DNA of 9,172 nucleotides, taken from contig JAJOKK010000229.1 of the NCBI GenBank assembly GCA_021129875.1, forward strand, positions 1-9,172, in the 5' to 3' direction. The DNA is from Candidatus Bipolaricaulota bacterium (GTDB lineage Bacteria; Bipolaricaulota; Bipolaricaulia; UBA7950; UBA9294). The notes below the pieces were generated by a model. That model worked only from the letters and a program-made list of their open reading frames with translations, was not told the DNA's origin and made no database searches. This document shows positions 1 through 4,818 of the stretch, in pieces. Within the stretch, counting starts at the first letter, position 1; the number at the start of each line of letters is the position of its first letter. The position numbers and the translations under genes are program-made.

Positions 1-22
1 GTTCTCGATTCAGAGAGAACGG
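1..22. repeat. Direct repeat A, copy 1 (22 bp with internal dyad)
   Basis: This 22-bp segment matches 229-250 at 21 of 22 positions; only position 11 differs (C here, A there). It begins GTTCTC and contains GAGAAC 14 bases later, so each copy can form a 6-bp stem. The copy starts at the window edge, so its left limit is unknown. Confidence 0.75.
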
Positions 23-31
23 ATTGATGAA

Positions 32-71
32 GTTGAGAGGTTGAGAGGTTGAGAAGTTGAGAGGCTGAGAT
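32..71. repeat. Tandem repeat, five units of GTTGAGAG
   Basis: Five consecutive 8-nt units are visible: GTTGAGAG, GTTGAGAG, GTTGAGAA, GTTGAGAG and GCTGAGAT. The first two are identical and the rest carry one or two changes. The array runs straight into the REP-like hairpin that starts at 71. Eight is not a multiple of three and no gene covers the array, so it is probably non-coding. Confidence 0.8.
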
Positions 72-103
72 AGCGTCGGGTCTTGTGCCCGACGTTCTGG
101 AGA
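71..103. repeat. REP-like hairpin repeat B, copy 1
   Basis: This 33-bp segment matches 286-318 with one difference in the loop. CGTCGGG (74-80) and CCCGACG (88-94) form a perfect 7-bp stem around the loop TCTTGTG. In RNA the stem can gain a G-U and an A-U pair. A short GC-rich dyad repeated in intergenic DNA resembles REP-type palindromes mobilised by RAYT transposases. No such transposase is in the window, so the class is inferred. Confidence 0.65.
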
Positions 104-121
104 TCGACTTGAGGGGGCAGA

Positions 122-195
122 CCTTCGATCTTGGTATTGTTCGTTACTCGGCATTCTTTCCAAATCACCGGAGCGTAAAACACCAAGATCGAAGG
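122..195 (+). mobile_element. 74-bp MITE-like element with inverted ends, copy 1
   Basis: The element is bounded by a perfect 14-bp inverted repeat: CCTTCGATCTTGGT at 122-135 and ACCAAGATCGAAGG at 182-195. The interior contains TTCGTTAC (140-147), then CGGCATT and TTCCA. A second copy at 9023-9099 shares these ends, and its reverse complement shares the interior words in the same order, so the two are homologous and not chance palindromes. No target-site duplication is evident at either copy. It carries no gene, so it is either a non-autonomous mobile repeat (MITE-like) or a conserved RNA or protein-binding element. The final GAAGGAG resembles a Shine-Dalgarno sequence but is followed only by a doubtful ORF. 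Confidence 0.6.
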
Positions 196-228
196 AGTTG
201 ATCATCATGTTGCAGCTTAATGGAATAC

Positions 229-250
229 GTTCTCGATTAAGAGAGAACGG
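229..250. repeat. Direct repeat A, copy 2
   Basis: Second copy of the 22-bp repeat at 1-22, with one mismatch and the same GTTCTC...GAGAAC dyad. The spacing between A copies is 228 bp and between B copies 215 bp. This suggests that a larger block was duplicated and then diverged, with the 122-195 element lying between the two blocks. Confidence 0.7.
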
Positions 251-285
251 CGCACACAAGGTACGCCACTACAGAAAGATAAATG

Positions 286-318
286 TAGCGTCGGGTCCTG
301 TGCCCGACGTTCTGGAGA
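286..318. repeat. REP-like hairpin repeat B, copy 2
   Basis: Second copy of the 71-103 repeat. CGTCGGG (289-295) and CCCGACG (303-309) form the same 7-bp stem, with loop TCCTGTG in place of TCTTGTG. The stem arms are unchanged and the only difference is in the loop, which is what a structure under constraint or a recent duplicate would show. Confidence 0.65.
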
Positions 319-443
319 CTATTCCTAGCATAGTGCCTATAGCTCGCATAAACAACAAGTCAATTTGTCTGCGCCAATTTACTTACGGCGAATCTCCGCT
401 TTCCTCCCCCCTCAGCAAAGGTTTCTTGTGAACGCGAATAAAT

Positions 444-492
444 GCAACAAGCATCCGAGCTTGCTATAAACCTTTTCTGCTGAGCTTGTTGC
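444..492. repeat. 9-bp inverted repeat in intergenic DNA
   Basis: GCAACAAGC at 444-452 is the exact reverse complement of GCTTGTTGC at 484-492, with 31 bases between. No T-tract follows on either strand, so it does not look like an intrinsic terminator. It could be an operator or an accidental dyad. Confidence 0.3.
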
Positions 493-554
493 GTAAACCA
501 TTTCTATCGCTCGTCTTCAATCTCAACCCCTAGTTTCAAGCATTTTACCGCATC

Positions 555-674
555 GGGGGGTGTAGTAGCCGAAGAGGGGTTTACTGCACCCCCCAGGAGC
601 GCAAAGAGCGCCGAGGTCAAGTATGAAGGTTCCGATTCCACTCTCTGCAACCCTCACAGGATATTGACCTGCGC
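555..674 (+). ncRNA. Candidate structured RNA or leader element
   Basis: Three stems follow one another. GGGGGGTGTAGTA (555-567) pairs with TACTGCACCCCCC (582-594) over 13 bp with one G-U wobble and a 14-nt loop. GCGC (599-602) can pair with GCGC (608-611) around AAAGA. AGGTCAA (614-620) pairs with TTGACCT (664-670), and that helix could be extended by GCGC 608-611 with 671-674 across a CG bulge, as an alternative to the small hairpin. Loop bases GGGTT (577-581) could also pair with AACCC (649-653). I do not recognise a known riboswitch, tmRNA, SRP or tRNA pattern. The element ends about 130 bases before the nfeD-like start, so it could be a leader or a free-standing RNA. Confidence 0.3.
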
Positions 675-766
675 GTCTGCTAATTCCGCGGACTTATCTT
701 ACGCAACCCGCCCCGGTTCTCCTTCCCCGTATTCATACGTATCTTCCGTACGGCAAGACTGGGAGC

Positions 767-794
767 TTGACAGACTAGGGGGTAATCCTATAGG
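767..794 (+). promoter_or_regulatory. Putative promoter of the nfeD-floA operon
   Basis: A perfect -35 hexamer TTGACA (767-772) is followed after 16 bases by TATAGG (789-794, four of six matches to TATAAT). Transcription would begin at about 800-802, essentially at the ATG at 803, which would make the mRNA leaderless although a Shine-Dalgarno-like AGGA is present at 792-795. That conflict, and the weak -10, keep confidence low. A real promoter may lie further upstream. Confidence 0.3.
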
Positions 795-796
795 AT
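785..796. promoter_or_regulatory. 12-bp perfect palindrome over the nfeD ribosome binding site
   Basis: ATCCTATAGGAT is a perfect 12-bp palindrome that covers the AGGA of the ribosome binding site and the possible -10 region. It could be an operator. A 12-bp hairpin with no loop is unlikely as RNA. No second copy was noticed in the window. Confidence 0.25.
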
Positions 797-802
797 GGAT
801 CC

Positions 803-2152
803 ATGAAGATCAGTATCGTTCTTCTAATGTTATTGCTCGCGCTCCCCATCCTGGGGACCTCCCAGGATGCTGGAGAGGTATGGGTGCTCACTGTCGATGG
901 GGCGATCGGACGGGGAACGGCATCCTACTTGCGCCAGGGGATATCCAAGGCGACAGAGGCCGGCGCACTTGCGGTGGTCATCGTCTTCTCTACACCCGGA
1001 GGGACGTTGGACGCTGCGGTGACCGGGCGGGATGCGATCCTCGGTGCTGAGATCCTTACGATCGCCTTCGTTGACCGTGAGGCTTTCTCGGCGGGAGCGC
1101 TCCTTGCCATCGCCTGCGAGCGGATCTACTTCTCTCCCGGCGGGGTGATCGGTGCGGCGACCCCGGTCTTCTTCGATCAGGGAAGGATGGAGGAGGCGCC
1201 GGAGAAGGTCGTCTCAGCAGTGCGTAAACTTTTCCGCGCCACTGCGGAGGCACGCGGCCGCCCTCCAGAGATCGCCGAAGCGATGGTCGATCGCGATGTA
1301 GAGATCGAAGGGCTGATCGAGCGCGGCAAGCTCCTCACCCTCACCTCCCTGGAGGCGGAAGAGTGGGGGTATTTCGACGGGGAAGTGGCGAGCCTGGCGC
1401 AACTCCTGGAGAAAGAAGGGCTCGCAGAGGCGACCGTCGTTCACTTTGACCCCCGGTTCATCGATACCGCAGTAGCTTTCCTGACCCTCCCTTTGATCGC
1501 GGCCCTGCTGATAACCGCGGGGCTGATCGGTCTAGTCATGGAGATGCTCGCCCCTGGGTTCGGCCTGCCGGGGCTGATCGGCCTGGGCTCCCTCGGCGCT
1601 TTCTTCTGGTCGCACTTCCTCGTTGGTTTTGCCGGGTGGGAGTCGCTCCTCTTCCTTGTTGCAGGATTGGCGCTGATATTGGTTGAGATCTTCGTCCTCA
1701 CCGGGAGTGATTTCGGCGTTGCCGGGCTGCTCGGGCTGGTGCTGGCCGGGCTCGGTTTCTACACCTCCATGGTCGGCCCGTTCACCGACCCTGCAGCGGC
1801 GATGCACGCAATCGGAATCGTTTCCGGCAGCTTAGTCCTCGCCTTGGTGGGGATCGTCATTCTCGTCACCCGGCTTCCACACACGCGGTTCCGCTTCGGC
1901 GGGATGGTCCTTTCACAGGCGATCACCGGCCGTGTGTTCGATCGGGTGAAGGGCAAAGTAGTGGAGGAGAGCCCCTGGATTGGCCGCCAGGGGGTTGCAG
2001 CCACTGTTCTGCGCCCAGTAGGGAGCGGAGAGTTCGCTGGCGAGCGGACGGACGTCGTCTGTGAGGAGGGATTCCTCCCTGAAGGAACGCCGATCGTGGT
2101 GATCAAGGACGAGGCCTACCGTAAGGTGGTCCGAAAGATAGAGAAGGGCTAG
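803..2152 (+). CDS. nfeD: NfeD-family membrane-bound serine protease (ClpP class)
   Basis: This 449-residue protein has the full-length NfeD (NfeD1b) architecture. A short hydrophobic N-terminal signal or anchor (about 3-18) precedes a ClpP-like protease domain (about 25-215). FSTPGG at 62-67 is the typical oxyanion-region motif, and FSAGAL at 95-100 carries the likely nucleophile Ser96. By comparison with the Ser-Lys dyad known in Pyrococcus 1510-N, Lys135 in APEKVV is the probable base. Four or five membrane helices follow (about 223-247, 255-275, 280-300, 303-323, 337-357), then a soluble OB-fold NfeD C-terminal domain (about 370-449) with the usual GRQGVA and PEGTPIVV strands. The known role of the family is to cut membrane proteins such as stomatin or flotillin partners, which fits floA directly downstream, as in B. 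subtilis yqeZ-yqfA. The start is supported by AGGATGG five bases before the ATG. The last 16 codons are duplicated downstream. Confidence 0.95.
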   Translation: MKISIVLLMLLLALPILGTSQDAGEVWVLTVDGAIGRGTASYLRQGISKATEAGALAVVIVFSTPGGTLDAAVTGRDAILGAEILTIAFVDREAFSAGALLAIACERIYFSPGGVIGAATPVFFDQGRMEEAPEKVVSAVRKLFRATAEARGRPPEIAEAMVDRDVEIEGLIERGKLLTLTSLEAEEWGYFDGEVASLAQLLEKEGLAEATVVHFDPRFIDTAVAFLTLPLIAALLITAGLIGLVMEMLAPGFGLPGLIGLGSLGAFFWSHFLVGFAGWESLLFLVAGLALILVEIFVLTGSDFGVAGLLGLVLAGLGFYTSMVGPFTDPAAAMHAIGIVSGSLVLALVGIVILVTRLPHTRFRFGGMVLSQAITGRVFDRVKGKVVEESPWIGRQGVAATVLRPVGSGEFAGERTDVVCEEGFLPEGTPIVVIKDEAYRKVVRKIEKG

Positions 2153-2154
2153 AT

Positions 2155-2268
2155 ATGAATCCATTTCTGTGGGGTATTCCGATTCCAGTAATGCTTGTGC
2201 TTCTGTGGGGCTTCTTCTTCAATGATGATGATGATGATGATGACGATCAAGGACAAGGTCTACCGTAA
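2155..2268 (+). CDS. Mini-ORF: truncated FloA N-terminus with a poly-Asp tail
   Basis: This 37-residue ORF starts two bases after the nfeD stop. Its first 22 residues (MNPFLW...LLWGFFF) parallel the FloA N-terminus (MSPFLW...VLWIFFYF): a hydrophobic membrane segment with the same Trp and Phe positions and one extra residue. It then departs into Asn, eight consecutive Asp residues and QGQGLP. A membrane anchor with a strongly acidic tail is the obvious reading if it is translated. The ribosome binding site is weak (GAAGGG), but the two-base gap to nfeD would allow coupling. It arose from the 144-bp junction duplication. It may be a decaying remnant, or a small peptide that modulates FloA or NfeD. 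No known family is recognised. Confidence 0.45.
   Translation: MNPFLWGIPIPVMLVLLWGFFFNDDDDDDDDQGQGLP
2222..2242 (+). repeat. Trinucleotide repeat, (ATG)7
   Basis: Seven uninterrupted ATG triplets lie here in the nfeD frame. Read from 2224, in the mini-ORF frame, the same bases are GAT codons giving the Asp run. The seven ATGs lead in frame into TIKDKVYRKVVRKIKEG and a TAG at 2294-2296, two bases before the floA start. Slippage by whole triplets would keep both reading frames open. Confidence 0.85.
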
Positions 2269-2284
2269 GGTGGTCCGAAAAATA

Positions 2285-2292
2285 AAGGAGGG
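2285..2292 (+). promoter_or_regulatory. Strong ribosome binding site for floA
   Basis: AAGGAGGG lies six bases before the ATG at 2299 and is a near-perfect Shine-Dalgarno sequence. It fixes the floA start. The matching position in the upstream duplicate reads AGAGAAGGG, clearly weaker. Confidence 0.8.
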
Positions 2293-2298
2293 CTAGAT

Positions 2299-3288
2299 AT
2301 GAGTCCATTTCTGTGGATTATTCCGGCAATAGCAATCGTGGTGCTGTGGATCTTCTTCTACTTCGTACCTGTTGGGCTGTGGATCTCGGCGCTGGCGGCG
2401 AGTGTGCCGGTCGGGCCGATGACCCTCATCGGGATGCGCCTGCGCAAGGTGAGCCCACGCCGGGTGATAAACCCGATGATCACCGCGTGGAAGGCGGGGA
2501 TACAACTATCAATTGCCGATCTTGAAGCACACGTGCTCGCCGGCGGGAACTTAGGCGCGGTGGTGAAGGCGCTCATCTCTGCCGACAAGGCGAACATCGA
2601 GCTCGACTTCCAGCGCGCAGCAGCGATCGACCTCGCCGGCAGGGACGTCTACGGCGCAGTGGCGATGTCGGTCAACCCGCGGGTGATCGAGACCCCGAGG
2701 ATCGGAGCGGTGGCCAAGGACGGGATCCAGTTGCACTCTCTCGCCAAGGTGACCGTACGGGCGAACCTCGACCGTCTGGTCGGCGGGGCGACCGAGCCGA
2801 CGATCATCGCCCGCGTGGGAGAGGGGATCGTCTCGGCGATCGGCTCGGCCGACTCGCATAAGGCCGTGCTGGAGAACCCGGATTCGATCTCCAAGCTCGT
2901 GCTGTCCAGAGGCCTTGACTCGGGGACGGCGTTCGAGATCTTGTCGATCGATATCGCCGATGTCGACGTAGGGAAGAACATCGGCGCCCAACTGCAGACC
3001 GATCAGGCTGAAGCCGACCTTCAGGTGGCCCGCGCCAAGGCCGAGGAGCGGCGGGCAATGGCGATCGCCAGGGAGCAGGAGATGCTCGCCTTGGTCCAAG
3101 AACGCCAGGCGGACGTGGTCGAGGCCGAGGCCGAGATCCCGCGGGCGATGGCTGAGGCGTTCCGTAACGGGCAGTTTGGGATTATGGACTACTACCGGAT
3201 GAAGAACATCCAGGCTGATACCCAGATGCGCGAGGGGCTCTCCAAGGGAGAGAAAGGTGGCGCCGCAGGCGAGAAGAAGGAAAGGTAG
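2299..3288 (+). CDS. floA: Flotillin-like protein FloA
   Basis: This 329-residue protein matches the FloA (YqfA, UPF0365) family over its whole length. The N-terminal hydrophobic hairpin spans about 4-36 and anchors the protein on the inner face of the membrane. The SPFH/PHB-like core follows, with family signatures GMRLRKV (45-51), AIDLAGRDV (109-117), SVNPRVIETP (124-133), VGGATEPTIIARVGEG (161-176) and DVGKNIGA (223-230). An Ala/Glu-rich coiled coil (about 231-290) includes EERRAMAIAREQEM and drives oligomerisation, followed by the conserved MDYYRMKNIQADTQMR (296-311) and a charged Gly/Lys tail. FloA scaffolds functional membrane microdomains that gather signalling, secretion and protease complexes. 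Its placement after nfeD repeats the B. subtilis yqeZ-yqfA order. The start is set by AAGGAGGG and the family N-terminus. Confidence 0.97.
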   Translation: MSPFLWIIPAIAIVVLWIFFYFVPVGLWISALAASVPVGPMTLIGMRLRKVSPRRVINPMITAWKAGIQLSIADLEAHVLAGGNLGAVVKALISADKANIELDFQRAAAIDLAGRDVYGAVAMSVNPRVIETPRIGAVAKDGIQLHSLAKVTVRANLDRLVGGATEPTIIARVGEGIVSAIGSADSHKAVLENPDSISKLVLSRGLDSGTAFEILSIDIADVDVGKNIGAQLQTDQAEADLQVARAKAEERRAMAIAREQEMLALVQERQADVVEAEAEIPRAMAEAFRNGQFGIMDYYRMKNIQADTQMREGLSKGEKGGAAGEKKER

Positions 3289-3426
3289 ATGAAGACCCCT
3301 GTGCTGCAACTGCTCGTGGAGATCCTGGCAGAGGACCCGCGTGCCGCGATCGTGATCGGTGAGATCCTCGGTCCGCCGCCGGGGTTGGGCGGTGCGCCGC
3401 CCCGGCTCTGGGACGAAGAAGCGTAG
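3289..3426 (+). CDS. Small ORF abutting floA, unknown function
   Basis: A 45-codon ORF begins on the base after the floA stop (TAG then ATG), with GAAGGAAAGG just upstream as a possible ribosome binding site. This is a classic arrangement for translational coupling. The first 27 residues form an amphipathic or hydrophobic helix (VLQLLVEILAED, then AAIVIGEIL). GPPPGLGGAPP and an acidic end (WDEEA) follow. Base composition with G or C at most third positions matches the neighbouring genes, which favours real coding. I recognise no family. In B. subtilis the nfeD-floA pair is followed by another small gene, yqfB, so the position is reminiscent, but I see no sequence relation. Membrane association or a FloA accessory role is inference. 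Confidence 0.5.
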   Translation: MKTPVLQLLVEILAEDPRAAIVIGEILGPPPGLGGAPPRLWDEEA

Positions 3427-3433
3427 CCGTAGC

Positions 3434-3480
3434 AAAAAAAAGATGCCCGGGGAGACCTCTTCCAATCGGTCTCCCCGGGC
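3434..3480 (-). terminator. Intrinsic terminator of the kbl-tldE operon
   Basis: GCCCGGGGAGACC (3445-3457) and GGTCTCCCCGGGC (3468-3480) form a perfect 13-bp stem with a 10-nt loop. On the minus strand the stem is followed, after three bases, by eight T (the A-tract at 3434-3441). That is a strong intrinsic terminator 33 bases after the tldE stop. On the plus strand only GTACTCATTT follows, so termination of the floA operon here would be weak or depend on the hairpin alone. Confidence 0.9.
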
Positions 3481-3513
3481 GTACTCATTTAGGCGCTTGA
3501 TCAGTCTTTACAG

Positions 3514-4818
3514 CTACGGTCTCCCTGCCACCTGCAATGAATCTACAAGTATGTAGGGGACAAGAGAGCCTGCGCCTTCCCGTCGCTCGCAGCTCACCGC
3601 ACGGATATGCTTCATATCCTGATAGATATCCCCGGCGACCATTGTCCGCTCCAGCCTTCCTTTCACCTTCCCGTCGACGATGTGAAACCCGAACCCCTGC
3701 ACTGCGAACTGGCCTTGCGGGTAGTTTCCCGAGTGGAATCCCATCCCGGAGAAGAGGAGGACCCCCTCTTCGAGCCCGGCGATCATCTCCGCATACGGTG
3801 TCCGTCCTGGTTCGATCACCACGTGCCCGGGCTGTGGGTTCGGCGTGGTCTCGCTCCCGCCGCCGAACAGAACGCGCTTGAACCCGTTGCCGGTCGATTT
3901 TTCGCCCAGCTTTGCCGCGGAATGCAGATCGAGCAGATACCCGCGGAGAAGACCACGCTCGACCAGGGCCCGCTGTTGGCCGGGGATTCCTTCATCGTCG
4001 AACGGGCGTGAGGCGGGATCACCGGCCCGAAGGGGATCGTCGTAGACAGTCAGGCTATCTGCAAGGATTGTCTCCCCCATCCGTCCGCACAGCGGTGAGG
4101 TTCCTTTGGCGATTGCGTTGCCGCTCAGCCCGGCGCAGAGTGGGGTCACAAGGAGGAATGAGGCCTCCGGTGCGAGGATCACCGGGAGACGACCGGTCTT
4201 TGGGGTGGAGGCTGTCTCGCTCCATGAGTACCACTGCAGAAACTCATCGACCATCTCCACTGGTAGGGTGAACGGTGATATCGCGGCCTGATACTTGCCA
4301 ACCCCGCTGCCCGCCCCTTTCACCGGCGCAAAGAGCGAGAGAGAGACTGAGGTTGCCGCGTGCTCGGCGTGTGTTCCTGCGCCGGTCTCGACGGTCAGCC
4401 GGCGGCTTGCCGCACCGCATTGGATGGTGAGTGCAATATCCGGCCGGACCGCAGCGATCCGCTCTTTCACCTCCTCACACAGGGCGACCAGATCCTTGCT
4501 TGTCAAGCTTGCGGTCTGTTCATCATGTGTCTCCACCTGCGGGAAGCTCGTGGATTCAGAGAAGGAGAACTCAGCCTGCTCTCCGAAGACGGCCGCTCCC
4601 TTTGCCTGCGCGAGGAGGTCGGGCTGATCCGGGAATACCCCGTAGGAGAACCCGAGCCGCCCACGGTCGATCACCCGCAAGGCGACCGACGAGAGGTCGT
4701 TCTCTGTTATCTGCTGCAGATGGAAGTTCTCATAGCGCACGTCGATCTTATGCGTGCGTTGCCAGTAGAGTTCATACTGGTCGACCTTTTCCCGCGCCAT
4801 GCTCATCAGTCTGGTCAT
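3514..4818 (-). CDS. tldE: TldE/PmbA-type metalloprotease subunit
   Basis: This 434-residue protein belongs to the TldD/PmbA (modulator of DNA gyrase, peptidase U62) family. It has the TldE-side features: the segment RPFDDEGIPGQQRALVERG (271-289) that leads the C-terminal domain, LFGGG and EPGRTPYAEMI (336-346), FHSGNYPQGQFAVQGFGF (361-378), and no HExxxH zinc motif. In E. coli, TldE pairs with the catalytic TldD subunit to form a protease for unfolded peptides such as antitoxin CcdA and microcin B17 precursor. The start is chosen at 4818 and not at the open-frame ATG at 5049: it follows AGGAGGGAGG immediately upstream, it overlaps the tldD stop by ATGA (4815-4818), and the extra 77 codons only shadow tldD. 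It is the last gene before the terminator at 3434-3480. Confidence 0.93.
   Translation of the reverse strand: MTRLMSMAREKVDQYELYWQRTHKIDVRYENFHLQQITENDLSSVALRVIDRGRLGFSYGVFPDQPDLLAQAKGAAVFGEQAEFSFSESTSFPQVETHDEQTASLTSKDLVALCEEVKERIAAVRPDIALTIQCGAASRRLTVETGAGTHAEHAATSVSLSLFAPVKGAGSGVGKYQAAISPFTLPVEMVDEFLQWYSWSETASTPKTGRLPVILAPEASFLLVTPLCAGLSGNAIAKGTSPLCGRMGETILADSLTVYDDPLRAGDPASRPFDDEGIPGQQRALVERGLLRGYLLDLHSAAKLGEKSTGNGFKRVLFGGGSETTPNPQPGHVVIEPGRTPYAEMIAGLEEGVLLFSGMGFHSGNYPQGQFAVQGFGFHIVDGKVKGRLERTMVAGDIYQDMKHIRAVSCERREGAGSLVPYILVDSLQVAGRP

Larger units (their letters stand above)
1..802. other. Repeat-rich intergenic region without a convincing gene
   Basis: About 800 bases lie before the first clear gene. 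They are less GC-rich than the rest of the window. The only plus-strand reading frame of note (ATG at 207, stop at 431) runs through repeat units and has no recognisable domain. What is visible is repeat structure: an 8-nt tandem array, two pairs of direct repeats with internal dyads, a 74-bp element with inverted ends, an inverted repeat at 444-492, and nested GC-rich stems from 555 to 674. The last 40 bases hold a promoter-like sequence and the ribosome binding site of the nfeD-like gene. Each is listed separately. Confidence 0.6.
2101..2316 (+). repeat. Diverged tandem duplication of the nfeD-floA junction
   Basis: Positions 2101-2172 and 2245-2316 align without gaps at 66 of 72 bases, with a period of 144 bp. 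The unit spans the end of nfeD, the stop TAG, the spacer AT, the ATG and the first codons of floA. Weaker similarity continues to about 2220/2364, where the first copy has one extra codon and then turns into a GAT repeat. Both copies keep the TAG-AT-ATG arrangement. The second junction has the better ribosome binding site (AAGGAGGG against GAAGGG) and drives the real floA. The period is 48 codons, so the copied nfeD tail is in the nfeD frame. Confidence 0.9.

Noticed and set aside
1..330. CRISPR array
   Set aside because: There are only two copies of each repeat, with unequal large spacing and other repeats between; no regular repeat-spacer pattern.
198..431. Plus-strand ORF of 74-77 codons with a good ribosome binding site (ATG at 207)
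   Set aside because: It runs through direct repeats A and B, has no recognisable domain and no coding-like composition. The ribosome binding site is the end of the repeated element, so it is most likely accidental.
622..652. Possible tRNA T-arm (GGTTCCGATTCC)
   Set aside because: The loop has an extra base compared with the tRNA consensus, and no acceptor, D-arm or anticodon arm can be arranged around it.
2551..3465. 304-codon minus-strand ORF opposite floA
   Set aside because: It is antisense to a clear FloA gene, rich in Arg, His and Leu as expected for a shadow of GC-rich coding DNA, and also crosses the 45-codon ORF. No domain is visible.
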